64,000 nucleotides of DNA. Origin: Vespa crabro. Lineage: Eukaryota; Arthropoda; Insecta; Hymenoptera; Vespidae. The notes beneath the pieces were generated by a model that was given only the letters and a program-made list of their open reading frames with translations, searched no databases and had not been told where the DNA came from. The stretch spans positions 10,263,999 through 10,327,998 of the forward strand of contig NC_060956.1 of NCBI RefSeq assembly GCF_910589235.1, in the 5' to 3' direction. The position numbers were made by a program, and so were the translations under genes. Positions 36,230 through 49,114 of the stretch are shown piece by piece. Position 1 is the stretch's first letter. Each line of letters opens with the position of its first letter.

Positions 36230-36640
36230 AGTTACATCTATCTATAGCATTTTCTATTGGTTAAGTCCTATATCCTTCTTTACCTTCTATTTACGCTACT
36301 GTGCTAAAGCTCATACTATAAAGGGTATACTTGTACAGAAGAATGTACTACGTGCGTGTATAGGTCCAACTCGTGCGTTCGACCCGGGCGCGTTACGTGC
36401 TTCACATAAAAGTCGTAAAACGACGAGTTAGTCGAGCTGACGCGCCTAATTAAGTATGCTAATCGGCTTTAAAATATGCCGTTAAGAAAGAAAGAAAGCT
36501 TGGAAATTCAAACGAATTGAAATAGTAAGGGTTATCGCGTTACATCGCTTTAAAACCGTGAGAACTAGAAGTAACGAGATAGAACGAAAAATTTTTCGCA
36601 ATCTCGCTCGTGTACAAAACTGATTTACGACACCTATGAC
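36230..36640. other. CpG-rich patch
   Basis: 36330-36440 includes CCCGGGCGCG, among the most GC-rich words in the window. A 71-codon + frame crosses it without a known motif. GTTCGACCC at 36378-36386 resembles a tRNA B box, but no cloverleaf can be built around it. Confidence 0.3.
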
Positions 36641-36743
36641 TAAACGACGAACGTATTTTTCTTCTTCTTTTTACTCTTCACAAGCTTTTATGGATGTTAT
36701 CGGACATGTGTTACGATCTTTTCTGCCTTGTAAATTGGACTCT

Positions 36744-37850
36744 TCTTCGACTAGTTCTTTTGCAAGATAAATCATCTCGTGTAGAAATTTTTTACTGTTT
36801 AATCTTGAAAATCAAAGGAAGTCTTCTTAATCCTTAAATGTATCAGATTGCGATATTGTAACATGTTAATGTTTAATGTAGTTTAATATTAGTATTTTCT
36901 TGTGTTAGAAATATCTGGAATGAAGTCTGAGAAATTGTTAAAATGGTTAATTATTTTTATAATCATTCATAAAATTAATAATTATGATTATTCTTCCTTG
37001 AATTCTTTTGTAAAATAAATTATCTCGTGTAGAACTTTTTTACTGTTTAATTTTGAAAATCAAAGGAAGTTTTTTTAATTATTAAATGTATATGGTTACG
37101 ATATTGTAATATATTAATGTTTAATATAGTTTAATAAGTTTTTCACAATTTAATTTTTTATTAAATTTTCTAAAAAAGATTATAATAATGTCATATATCC
37201 ATTATTTCTATTTTTTCATATGTACTTAATAACTGATGATATTTTTTTCTAGAAATTTCTAAATAAATAAATTATATATTAAAGGGTTAACGATTGATAA
37301 CTAATACATTGACTGCCAAGAGAATTTTTTTCATTGATGTGATTTAATTAAAACAAAAATATAGGGAAAATTTCGTTGTTAGAAATTTCTAAAATGAAGT
37401 TCAAAAAATTGTTAATTATTTGCATTATGATTTATGAAATAAGTATACACGTTCTGTCTTATATTGTTGATTATTCAAGCTTGAATGATCGATAAATTAT
37501 CTCGAGTTATTATATTTTTTGTGTTTAATTTAAAAAGCAAATATATATATGTTTAAAAAAAAATATAATTTAATAAGTAATTTAACATGTAATTTAAAAA
37601 AAAAGAATATATATATTTTTTAAACAAACGATAATTAATATATTGCCAGCCGAGCAAATTTTTCGCAAATCTGATGTCATTAAAATGAAAATATCGGAAT
37701 ATATTTTTCTTTGGTTGTTAAGAATTATTAAAATAAAGTTCCAAAAATTGTTAATTATTTTCATAATTATTCATAAAGTGAATATACAAGTCTTCTCACA
37801 TTTTGTTTACCGTCCGAGCTGAATAAACATATTTACGAGAGAATGCCAAT
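36744..37850. repeat. Degenerate repeat array
   Basis: ATCTCGTGTAGAA is followed by TTTTTTACTGTTTAAT and AAATCAAAGGAAG at 36774 and again at 37022 (offset 248). The block GTTAGAAAT...GAAGT..AAATTGTTAATTATTT occurs near 36903, 37378 and 37717. ACATTGACTGCCAAG near 37306 is matched by ATATTGCCAGCCGAG near 37640. The units are old and unevenly spaced, suggesting a decayed satellite or several nested copies of one dispersed repeat. Confidence 0.65.
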
Positions 37851-37961
37851 GACATTGAAATTACGGTACTTCTTTTGAAAAGGAAATGAGAAACGGTAGA
37901 GATATATCTCATATAAGAACATCCGAAAATTTTTCGACACTTAAAACGACCACACGCATTG

Positions 37962-37992
<31 letters not shown>

Positions 37993-38013
37993 CTCTTTTT
38001 CTCTTTCTCTCTC
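37962..38013. repeat. (CT)n tract
   Basis: Pyrimidine tract. Confidence 0.87.
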
Positions 38014-38118
38014 AACTGTTTTTTTATTTTATGATCATTTCAGTATCGCCTTTTTCGTACAGTCACATCGCCGTTTCCTTCGGCAGACCTGATGCGACTT
38101 TAATTCTCTTCATCGTAT

Positions 38119-38183
38119 TCTTCTCTCTCCTCTTTCTTTCTCTCTTTCTCTCTCTTTCTCCCTTTCTCTCTCTTTCTTTCTCT
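38119..38183. repeat. (CT)n tract
   Basis: Pyrimidine tract about 80 bp left of the long GA tract, in opposite orientation. Confidence 0.87.
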
Positions 38184-38258
38184 GTTCACTTGAGTACAGC
38201 TCGTTCTCTGACCGTTTGTCGGTGCAATTTGAAGCGGAGTACGCTTGTATGAAAGTAA

Positions 38259-38280
38259 AAGAGAGAGAGAGAGAAAGAGA

Positions 38281-38355
<75 letters not shown>

Positions 38356-38363
38356 AGAGAGGG
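38259..38363. repeat. (GA)n microsatellite
   Basis: About 105 bp with regular GAAAGA interruptions, one of the longest GA tracts here. All overlapping Ser/Leu, Arg/Glu and Phe-rich frames are artefacts. Confidence 0.93.
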
Positions 38364-38596
38364 ATGGTACATTCGACAAGGCCACACAACTTGAAAATTG
38401 TGCGCCTTTTTCGTCGCTCTTTCAGTCGCACATTGTCCACCTGATATAAAAGCATTCTACTTACCTTTTCCATTTTTTTTTATTTTATCTTCTCTCTTCT
38501 CTCGTGATAAGCTTTCCACTTTATTTCGTCAATTTACGAAGTCATCGAAAAACGATATCGACTTTTGTTCCAATAGATATAAAGTTTATTTGTAAG

Positions 38597-38599
<3 letters not shown>
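38364..38599. other. Spacer
   Basis: CpG-containing but without a supported exon. Confidence 0.45.

Positions 38600-38641
<42 letters not shown>
38600..38641. repeat. (TA)n microsatellite
   Basis: About 21 TA units. Confidence 0.93.
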
Positions 38642-38648
<7 letters not shown>

Positions 38649-38959
38649 CATCTTTTTCAAATATTTTCTTTTTAGTAACAAAAATAATATGTTTTAATAA
38701 TAATATAATTATATCATATAATTAAATCAATTTGACGTTATACGTTGGAGAATTCTAAAAATGTATTAAAAAAAAAAAAAAAGAGAGAAAAGTAAAAAGG
38801 AAAGAAATAGAAAAAAATGTGAAGAAAATTGTTTAGGTAATAGCTCGTTATTGTTTCTCCACGAGATACGAAGTATACCGTCAATATTTTTCCTCCTACG
38901 TAATGATAACCAAGAGAAATAGAGAGATAGGTTGATAATAACGCAGGTTATAAATTAGC

Positions 38960-39440
38960 AAAAAAAGCAGAACGCTCGGGGTATGCAAGCGTGGAGTCAA
39001 TTTGCTAGCCAAAGAGTTAATAGATGACGTTGGAAATTGACCATGATCGTTGGCTGAGCGATTTGATAATGACGTCACGACGATGATATTATGGTGTATC
39101 TTCTTCTCGTAAGGATCTCTACTTTTCTTTTTATTTGTCTTCTTCTTCCTTCATTCTCTCTATCTCTTTCTCTTTCTCTCTCTTTTTTTCTACCTCGATT
39201 TTTTATTACGAACGTGAAACGATGAAAATTTATTGCACGAAATGACGGCTGCTCGTCCATTACGCGAATTACGAGAGTACCACTTGCCGCTTTGTCGAAT
39301 CGGACGTGAAGATTGGAATGTCTGAGGCATCGCCGAGTGCTTCAATAAAAGATGATCGCCTAAAAGCGTTACCGTTTCAGTTCGTTGACTTCTCACCGTC
39401 TTCGAACCCCATGACCCGCTTTCAATTATATTCGCCCTGT
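38960..39440. promoter_or_regulatory. CpG-rich patch with a CRE palindrome
   Basis: TGACGTCA at 39070-39077 is a perfect cAMP-response-element palindrome (CREB/ATF type). A CT tract at 39155-39188 splits the patch. 39220-39440 is CpG-rich and carries a 102-codon minus frame without known motifs. Enhancer or promoter use is inference. Confidence 0.3.
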
Positions 39441-40114
39441 CGAAGGTGCGAAATTTAAACGATTTTTTATTTTCGTATCTTTTATTTTTTTCGATCATAG
39501 AATTATGTTCATTTATTCAAATAAATGTTATCGATTTATCTCTTCTTCGTAGTAACATTGACTATTTTAAAGCTAATTTTAAAATTACTTTAACTTCAAT
39601 TAATTCATGTTTTCTTTTTTCTTTTTTGTTTTTTAAGAAGGTAATTTCACTCAGAACGAATATTCGAATTACAAAAATTTTGTCAACAATATAAACTTCA
39701 TTTTATATCATTTATTTCGTTAATATACTATATAGTAGTTATATAATTTTTATAGAGTTTGATCGAAAATATATAAAAAATATATATACTAATTGTTAAA
39801 TAAATAGCAAAACAAAAATAATGTAAAAATTACATTATTATAATCCTTTTTCTCTTTTTTAATATATTTAATGGAAAACTAAAATATGTCATTATTATAT
39901 TAGTTTATTATTATTAATATATAATATTTAATACATATCTACATCGTGCATTAAACTACATTAAGAATTAATGAAATTTATGGATTGCAAAATTAATATT
40001 AAAATTATTGCTTGATAGAAGGTATCTTATTCAAGGTCTTATATTTTCTGATCTGGCAAATACTCAGAGGAAGCACAATCGTCTTGGTAATACGTCCGGC
40101 GTGATTTACATTCA
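39441..40114. other. AT-rich gene-free spacer
   Basis: Nothing recognisable. Confidence 0.5.
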
Positions 40115-40132
40115 GAAAGAAAGAGAAAGAGA

Positions 40133-40182
<50 letters not shown>

Positions 40183-40183
40183 A
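40115..40183. repeat. (GA)n microsatellite
   Basis: About 68 bp. Confidence 0.92.
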
Positions 40184-42115
40184 ATACCATTCTCAATTTA
40201 ATCATCTCACCCGCTGCGTCGCCGATAATTAATTCATTACGTGCCACGCTCAGGGATCCACGATAATAAGTATCAATTACAATCGAGATTCTTTGGAAAC
40301 TCGAAGACGACGTAGTACGCGTGCCAATCAGCTCTCTGAGAATCGTGCCGCTTAATTGATCTCGTGTTTATCTTTTCTTATAAGTAGTTCATATTATTTC
40401 TTCTTTCTTTTTTTTTTCTAAATTCATATCAACGTGGCCTTTAGCAATAACAATAATAATGATAATGATAATAATAATAATAATGAGAAAAGGATTCAAC
40501 GAATTAATTGATTTCGATCTTCGTTAGTGTTAAATTTATTTTTAATTAATTTAAGAAAAGAAAAATATATGTTTAAATATTAGCAACGATGTTACGTGTA
40601 TTTCGATCGTTTCTTCATTAATTTTCAATTTAATTCTGTCAATCGGTAAAATTTGTATCCATTTATTTCGTTATTACGATATTGTCGTGACTATGTATTT
40701 TCTTTCAGAATATATGTGATTTAAAAATAAATTATATATGATCAAGTGAAATATGTTCAGTAGGAAAATTTAATATAATGATAATATTTTAATCAGTAAT
40801 ATTGGTCAATTTACAAATATGAGAAGCGATATGGGATGAATTTAAAAAAAATACAATTATTTTCTCTAAAGTATATACATAATGTCTGAATAAAATTTTA
40901 AATAGTCATATACATGCATATATACATATATGAATATATGATAATTTTTATAACAAAATTTAAGGGAAAAATTGACGGAAGAAATTGAACGGAAAATATC
41001 CATATGATAATTCACGTACAAAGATAAAACGCGTACTCTAATTTGATTTTCTCTTGAGTCGAATACACGTTACCGTTATTCGAAAATACTCAGAAAATAT
41101 TTGTACAGCCTGGTTTCTTGACACGAAAAGGTAAGACTTCACAATGGGTATAGAAACATGTACGCGAGACGTTTCTATTTACGTTCTCTATCGACGTGTG
41201 ATCTAAATCCATGATCAATCGACGTTTTCTTTTTGAAGTCTTTTGTTCGTTTGTTTGTTTATTTGTTTATTCGTTTTTTCTTTGTTATTAAACGTTAATT
41301 ATTCTTATCGTCGAACGAAATTCGTTCTATATTATATTGAGCTTTGCATATGACATATTTTATTATTCGAAAGATGAATTGAAAACTCGTAAAGAGAATT
41401 ACAAAAGCGGATCTCTCTTTGTAAATGTGTGAGATCAATGGAATAAACGAATACGATTTTATGTTAAATTCAATAGGAGAGAAGTTCTTGCTCGCTCGCT
41501 CTTATGTTGCCATTCAGCTGAGAATACGTAGGTATCTAACATAGAAGATGCTATCGAAATACTTTGTACTTTCATCGCCTATCGGGAGTATTTACACGTA
41601 GAGAAGCTCGTAGAAAATGTAAATTATTCATTAACTCAGACCGTGCGTGAATCATTTAACGTCACGATTCTATTAGATTCTGTTCGTGTGTTTTATTCTT
41701 TTTTATTTTTATTTTTATTTGTCTTTTCTTCTCTCTACATGAAAATAATTTTTTGTCAATTGTAACGATAATCGTATTACACTATTATTATATCCTCCTT
41801 TCTTTCTATTCTTCGTTACGTTAATTAATAAATTAGATTACTAGTTTTCTGTCATTATTAGATTCGTTTTATAGTTGATTAGATAAACTCGTGCTATTTT
41901 TTATTTACATATATATATATCTACGTATATATGATATTTATCGATATTATATATTATTGCTAATATATTGCACCAATAATTCAAGATTAGTTCTAACAAT
42001 CTAGATCTCTGATTGCTTAGGAGATACCAGATGAAATTACATAGATCACACCTATCGCTAGAAATTAGATTAACTGTAACTAGATATCAGTTACTATTTC
42101 GCTTTATTTCTGTAG
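40184..42115. other. Gene-free stretch
   Basis: CpG-richer at 40190-40370, 41020-41230 and 41460-41680. (ATAATG/AAT)n lies at about 40446-40485. No exon seen. Confidence 0.45.
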
Positions 42116-42190
42116 ATCTCTCTCTCTCTCTTTCCCTTTCTCTTTCTCTTTCTCTTTCTCTTTCTTTTTCTCTTTCTTTTTCTTTCTTAT
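42116..42190. repeat. (CT)n/(CTTT)n tract
   Basis: About 75 bp, pyrimidine only. Confidence 0.9.
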
Positions 42191-43181
42191 GATAATTTTT
42201 TTCCCTTTAACATTGGAAGAACATAATTGCTTGTCATACTGTTTCGTTGATTATACCGAAAGAAAGGTCGAGTAACGCTTAATAGAACGTGACAAATAAA
42301 TTCTATATATGTATATATATATTTTTTTTTGTTTCATTATAAAACGCTATCTAATCGATTCTGAAAGAAAGATCATTATCGTTTTACATGTAAGATTAAT
42401 CCAAATTTAAGATAACTGCATTCGTGGAAATGTTTGGGATATACATAGGATAATTACTTTAGTGTTTAATGATCAGAATGAAATAAATAAAAGTAAAAAA
42501 AAAAAATATATATATATATATAAGGAAAAAGAAAATATGATACTATTCTAATTATTCTTCCGAAGGTAACGAATCGAATATAGAAACATGATACTGATTA
42601 CGATTTGGTATAATACGATAGAATTACAAATATAAATTCGAAATGATAGTGGCTAAATCCCCTACGCTCATATTACGATGTTTCATAATTCAAGATCTGT
42701 TTCTCGTAGATACGTTTAACGAGTATCTACATGCAACATTATAACTTCGTTAACTATGCATGGTTAATACTTATTGACCAATTGGTCTTTTCTCTCTCTT
42801 TCCTCTTCTTTTTTTTTTCTTTACGAATTAAGTACGAAAAAGAAGAAACGGGAACGCAAAAAAGAAAGAGAAACAAGAGACAGAAAATATCAAGCAATGT
42901 AATTAGAAGTTCTTGTTTGCAGCGAACATTTTTTCGCACCCTACAATATTCATATCAAATAATATAATGAACAATTTAATTTTAATCATACCGAGTTTTT
43001 CAAACTTTTATCGTTTAATCAGTTAAAAAACAGGAAAGTATCATTAAGTATGAATTTACATTTTCAATTTGTGCCAATTGAACGGTCCGATTAGATCACT
43101 GTTGTTTGTTCGGGAAAACAACAAAAGAGACCTTCGTCGATATCGAACAGATGTTTATTTGAATAATTGAATATTTTATTT
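42191..43181. other. Gene-free stretch
   Basis: Short A- and TA-runs near 42498-42523. No gene seen. Confidence 0.5.
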
Positions 43182-43182
43182 G

Positions 43183-43237
<55 letters not shown>
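43182..43237. repeat. (CT)n microsatellite
   Basis: About 55 bp, one CTTT interruption. Confidence 0.92.
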
Positions 43238-43241
<4 letters not shown>

Positions 43242-44336
43242 GTTCGCTTTATTTTGTATCCTGCGATCGACAACAGGCAAGCAGGCAGCAATGTTTTCGT
43301 TCGCTTTGACACTACCGTTCCGAATCGATGCGTTTGATTAAGCTAAGAGCAGCCACATCTACAATTTCACAGGCATACTATATATATGTATATATAACTC
43401 GACCATCTCGCTATAATAATTACGAGCAATGCTTTGATCAGTCAATGCACCAAGACCAATTTGGTTTTTCTCATTAGCCACGGGAAATTTGCATGATGTA
43501 AACGTAAACTCAGATTGATAAATCGTCCATTCCCCGTTTTGTGCTCCAAATCTTCTTTATTTTTTTGCTTTATTAACCGTGTAAGGATTCGTGTTTCCAG
43601 TTTCATTCTCATATCTGAGCTCGTTAATACTTGTACACTTGCCTGTTTTACTCCAATTGCTCCTGAGGAAAAATGTTTTCAAGAAAGAAGAAAATTAAAT
43701 CCTTTTTATAGGACGTAATATGAATCGATCAATTTTCTTTAATTTAATAATTATTTATTAATATTAATTGTGGTAATGCACCTAATAACATGTATGGGTT
43801 ATCTGAAAGAACAGATCTGAATAAATTAAAAGACAAAAAAGATTAATCGTTAACTTCGATCTATTACGTTGTCCATTGATGAACGATTAAGATGATCGAT
43901 GAATTGGATACAATATTATAACTCGCAAAGAATTGCTATACGTCGATTATTAAATCGTTATCGAATTGAAATTAATTACCGAAAGGACCGAAGTCCCTTT
44001 AGAATCTTAAGTGAATAAACAAAGAAACAATTATTTTTTATCCGATTGACGAATAAGTTATTAATCGATCTTATACGTCGAAATATTTATTGAATCGATT
44101 TGTTCACGACAAGACGAAGTACTTAAATGACAAATCGTCTAATTGATTCCAGATAGAGTTTTTCGTGATTGTTCAAAAGCGAAGAAAACCAGTCGAGTTT
44201 TTCTATTTCCGACGAAAGACGCTATGAGCGATCGGTCAACCGGCCAAGCATTTCTACGGTCATCTTATAGACCGTTAGTATCTATCATTCGATTCCACGA
44301 CTGACTCAATTCACATTATTCGATTTAACATTAGTT
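43238..44336. other. Gene-free stretch
   Basis: Weakly CpG-richer at 43255-43680 and 44140-44300. No supported exon. Confidence 0.45.
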
Positions 44337-44810
44337 CGCTGACTGGAAAACCCATTGAAAGCGTTCAGTGATTGAATTTTGATTGCACGATCGTCGATTA
44401 AATTAAACGACTTAAGTGTATGATTAAAAAATAAGAAACAAGAAAGATTAAACATCTTTCTCTTCATCGGGAAAATTAATTCGTTCAACGCAAATGACGA
44501 TTTCTAATTCAAACGGCGAATGTAGTTTGCTGATTTGAAAGCACAGTTTGATTTCGAACGAATGATCGTCGGTAATACTGAACGATCTACGTAGTTAGAA
44601 AAAACGAAACAAATGAAAAAATTAGTTCATCTAGATTGAGAAATTTAATTCGATTGAGAAAAAAATCGATATATAATCGACAAATGAACTCCATTCGCCA
44701 ACTCGGAGACTCATTGAACGTATCTATCGATTGAATCTTGATCATCAAATGACAATCTGCGTAATTAGAAAAAAAAATCACGACAAAAAATAAGATTTTT
44801 AAAGTAGATA
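44337..44810. repeat. Diverged tandem duplication
   Basis: CCATTGAAAGCGTTCAGTGA at 44352 and the similar TCATTGAACGTATCTATCGA at 44711 (offset about 359) are each followed by TTGAAT.TTGAT and then a TTAGA/TTAAA A-rich stretch. A possible third, weaker copy begins near 44530. Two short minus frames here share a peptide (IKIQS..FN) only because of the duplication. Confidence 0.5.
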
Positions 44811-44824
44811 AATGTATTTAATTC

Positions 44825-44827
<3 letters not shown>

Positions 44828-44904
<77 letters not shown>

Positions 44905-44926
44905 AAGAGAGAGAAAGAGAAAGAAT
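44828..44926. repeat. (GATA)n-(GA)n compound microsatellite
   Basis: Eight GATA units, then about 65 bp of GA. Confidence 0.93.
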
Positions 44927-45148
44927 AGCAACTGGAATCGATATCGATCACGTATAAACGCGTTCAAAAAAGTCTCACGACGTCGATTTCGATTAATTAC
45001 GTGATTAGTACACCACCTGCGACATGATCTTACGGTCGTATCGTATACGGACAGTACGGTTTCCTCGTTGTTAGCACGAACGAGTGTAGATAGATTTTAT
45101 CGTTCGGCAGACACCGTACGTGTCGTGCACGGAAGTTGAAAGAGAAAA

Positions 45149-45252
45149 AGACATATATATATATATATATATATATATCTTATGTCTTTTATAATATATA
45201 ATATAATATATAATTATTACATATATAATATACATTATTAATAATAATACTA

Positions 45253-45282
<30 letters not shown>
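45149..45282. repeat. (TA)n-rich block
   Basis: A TA run at 45151-45178, then TAATATA words, then a second TA run at 45252-45274. Confidence 0.85.
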
Positions 45283-45283
<1 letters not shown>

Positions 45284-46479
45284 GATATAATGCATAATAT
45301 ATAATTAAAAGGAAATATTATACACATACAGACATAGACACAGACACACATACACATACATCTGTATTTTATATTTTTTATTATACATATTTAGTATTTT
45401 GTTTCAATTAAGTAGATCTGCTTCTCTTTGAAATCCAAAGATTAATTTTTTCCTTTTATTAAATATATTTTCTTCGATCAATTACGATCGATAATGACGA
45501 CGATGACTAATTTGCTTGTACGAAATTACTATTCGAGCCATATTTCCTAGATCCTCTCTATACTAGCATGATATCTTAATGAGCTATATGAACGTCAGTC
45601 ATTAAGTAGATAACATCTATCGTTCGTGCTGAAACACACTTCCTAATACCGCCTATGGTGTTTCTAACGCCTATAACAACCAACGATCGGTTTACAATTA
45701 GATGAATATTGATTGCTTACCATTGGAATTTCTTAATGGTACTTGGCCAATTTGAATTTCATAGTAATCACGTAATAACGGATTTTCTCTTGCTTCCTCC
45801 TAACATTGATTAGATATCTTTTAAGAGTTATTCATATATCCATTTTCACACAGACATTTACCCTTGAAAAGTTGCTACTAATATTTTCATAAAAGGGATT
45901 GCATTTTAGAGTACATTGAATTAAAAAAATTTTTTTTTATTTAAACGCTCCTCTTTTTCTTCAAATTCTTAATTATGAAATTATTTTTTTAGAAATAATG
46001 GTTCACTATTTCGCGGGTCTTAATCATTTATCATTAATTCAATACCATTTTAAATGAATGTGTAATTATAACATATTAACGTTATAATATAATTTAATAC
46101 GTATATATGATATATACAATTTTTTATTTAGATTAGGTTAAGTTGCTATTATAAAAAAGAATATAAAAATTTCTAAAAAATTTAAAAAAATATAAATGTT
46201 TATTAATATTAAGATTAAGAATGTTTTCTGTATTACGATTACAATAGTATCGATCGTAATACATATATTTTGCAAAATGATCTATCGGTCTATGTAAATT
46301 TAGAATGTGATATTGCAAAATGATCAAAACATTTTCTCTCGAAATTAAATTATATAGTTTCATCCACTTTCCATCGTTTCGTCAAGAGAAATCAAGAGAG
46401 AGGTTAAAATAGAGAGAGAAAAAAATAAAAAAGAGAAAAGGAAAAAGAGAAAAATAGAGATACATGCATCCAAAACTTA
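45283..46479. other. Gene-free AT-rich stretch
   Basis: A CA/GACA-rich run lies at 45322-45358. A CpG-richer spot lies at 45590-45700. No exon seen. Confidence 0.45.
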
Positions 46480-46960
46480 AGCACCGAGGCGAAACGATGT
46501 AACCTCGTAATTTATGCGCATAAAAGATTTTACGTATTCGTACTAGAGGATTACTCACCGTACGGTACGGTATTTACGCTCGGCTGATAACACACTCGCA
46601 TCACGTTTTTTTGATGTCAGTCGACTCTAAAATAAGGAACGACGATAAAAAAGAAGAGAGAAAAAGAGAGAGAAAGAGAGAAGCAAAAACGTCAGTTTAG
46701 ACTGCAAAATGTTGCTCGGACTTTCGACGCTTCGTTTACGACGTAGCTAGTACGACCTATTTGCTTTCTTCCTTTTTGGTTCCTTCTCCATAACGGTTCG
46801 CTTCCTCCACGCCAATTTACGAGATTTAAACCCTTCTCTTTGTCTTGCCAGTTCGTTAAAGAGTTTAGAGGGATCTAATCGTCGTTTCGTTCCCAACGAG
46901 ATTGAGAAAAGGGAACTAGATGATTGTTAATTTGGTCTTAATTGTAACTCGAACTTTCTA
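46480..46960. promoter_or_regulatory. CpG-rich patch with promoter-like signals
   Basis: On the minus strand ACGTACGG-like DNA ends in CGTACG|GTGAGT (donor at 46558-46553), a strong splice donor. On the + strand TCAGTC (46617-46622) and TCAGTT (46692-46697) match the initiator consensus, but neither has a DPE at +28. The signals do not agree on a strand, so this is only a candidate regulatory patch. A GA tract at 46652-46684 lies within it. Confidence 0.25.
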
Positions 46961-47569
46961 TAATAATCTTTTTATTTTTTTTTTATTTCTATTTATTTCT
47001 TATTTTTGAAAAGAGAGAGAGAGAGAGTGTGTGTGTGTTCTTATCTAATAAAGTTCGAATTTAATAAGATTTGCACATATTATATCACGCACGGTCAAAT
47101 AATTATCTATGAATATATTTTATTAGTATATATTAATTCTTATTTTATTTTTAAGTAAAAAGAAAAAAGAACGAAAAATGATCTAATTTTTTGAATATTT
47201 ATATTTGATTGATTTTAAATCAATATAATTTAAATAATTAAAACAAACTTAAAAGGGATAAAGAATAGACATAGAAAAAAATTATGCATAATAAATATTA
47301 AAATTTTGAAAACAACTAAACGTACACATATGTATCAGTGTCTTTGGATAGATTAAATATTATTTCGTTCAATTTTCATCGAATAATATCGTGAAGGACT
47401 GTAAAGTATACCAACAAATGACTACACTTTCACATTCTCGAAAAAATTCAGGAGAGAAAGCTTTCCAAGAGAAAAAAAAGAAAAAAAAATTGATGTGAAT
47501 GATGAAAATAAAAGAAAGAAAAAAGAAAAATGTGGATTAATCGTTGTTCTAATCCGGTTAGTCATCTAA
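46961..47569. other. AT-rich gene-free spacer
   Basis: Short GA/GT run at 47011-47038. Nothing else. Confidence 0.5.
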
Positions 47570-48200
47570 CAAATGTTTTACTAACTAAGGCTGGTCACGA
47601 TTAACAGAGAAACTCACTCAGTTACGTTCAATGCAATGATCGCATGATAATTTAAAAGACGAAACGATCGCGAAACCCTGACCTAGACGCAAAGTAGGTA
47701 TGGAGGTAAGGCCGTGCTCGTCGCTCGACGAGTAAATGCACTCGTAATTAATCGTAGATAGCTATAGAAAGATCAAAGCTATTCGTCTCGTTTTAGTTTT
47801 CGCCGATGAATTATCAATGAAGAGAAAATGTATGTTTACATACGTAGGAAAGATCATATCTTTATGTATGTATGTATGCGTATATATATATATATATATG
47901 TATGCATGTATGTATATATGTACGTGTAAGCTTTTATGTGTTGTCGACGTTGATCCTTGGTCACGAAGTCCTTCGTCTCTTCTCTGTTAACTAGGTATAG
48001 AGGTGAGAGCTAAGTCACGTTTTCTTCTTCATTTTCCACGGGAAACGATTTGTCATGCACTTAAACAGTGATGAAAGCCGAAACTCCATGACCTCACGCT
48101 TGAAAGGTCGACACAGGTCTTCCCTGTGATCACTCATGAAGGTAAAGGTCGTATTGGAAGGCCGTCTTGTTCGCTTCATTCACTTTCTTATACTCCTTTG
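47570..48200. promoter_or_regulatory. CpG-richer patch with nuclear-receptor half-site cluster
   Basis: TGACCT (48089-48094), AAGGTCG (48104-48110), AGGTCT (48115-48120) and AAGGTAAAGGTCG (48139-48151) lie within about 65 bp. These resemble AGGTCA half-sites in everted and direct arrangements, as bound by nuclear receptors. A TA/GTAT run lies at 47865-47925. On the + strand GGAG|GTAAGG at about 47703-47712 is a fair splice donor, but no exon is defined. CTCGTCG-CT-CGACGAG at 47717-47732 is a small perfect hairpin. Confidence 0.3.
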
Positions 48201-49011
48201 AGATATATTATTAAAGAGGTTTCGTTGGTTATAAGATTTTTAAAGACATAACGATATTGTTCGATTGCGATTAATCGAATTAAATTTCAATTATATATCA
48301 TTTGATTTTTATACGCGAATAGAAATAGAACGAGATTATTTTAACCAATGATATGAAATTAAAATTAAAAATCGGTTCGTTTTTTCTGTAATTAATTCGC
48401 GCGAATTAAATGTCTTTAAATGTAAATAGATACTTTTACGAGATAATTATAGTGAAAAAATGTCGATATTGCATTTTAAAGGAGAAACTTTATATTTGGT
48501 ATGATGTTTGATAAGTTTCTATGATTCTTCTTTATAATCTAATATTTGTTCGTGTCTAAAAGTAAATTATATAATATAAGTTTTTAAACATATACATTTT
48601 TCTTTTTCGTATATAAACATAAATTATGTGATATAAGTTATAAACTAATAATAAGAAAATTTTAATTGGTATACTTTAATTATACATTATAACAATATTA
48701 TACTAACAATAATTATGACATACTTAACAGACATGTATATGTACGTAGGATATTTTTGAAACCCTATCTGATAAATATGGACTGACTAATTAGATTCACA
48801 CACTTTTGATTAACATGAATTTTATTAATAAGATACTATAATTAGAATGTAACAACTTGGAAACTATAACTATTTTTTAGAACTGTGGCCTACTCAAGGC
48901 GTTGTTCACTAATCTTTTTTTTGTAATATTCTTCTCGTTATTCTCGTTGATCCATTCAGGATCTGGTTGATGCAGGAGAATACATATTTCTTTTAACTCA
49001 TTCTTTACTTA

Positions 49012-49016
<5 letters not shown>
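48201..49016. other. AT-rich gene-free stretch
   Basis: Nothing recognisable. Confidence 0.5.

Positions 49017-49051
<35 letters not shown>
49017..49051. repeat. (CT)n microsatellite
   Basis: About 17 CT units. Confidence 0.9.
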
Positions 49052-49055
<4 letters not shown>

Positions 49056-49114
49056 CTCTCTCGTTTTTTTCCATAAACAAACGTTCCTCCCAAAAGATAA
49101 ATCATGCTTTCTTT

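Noticed and set aside
36378..36386. tRNA B-box-like GTTCGACCC
   Set aside because: No A box at the right distance and no acceptor stem can be formed.
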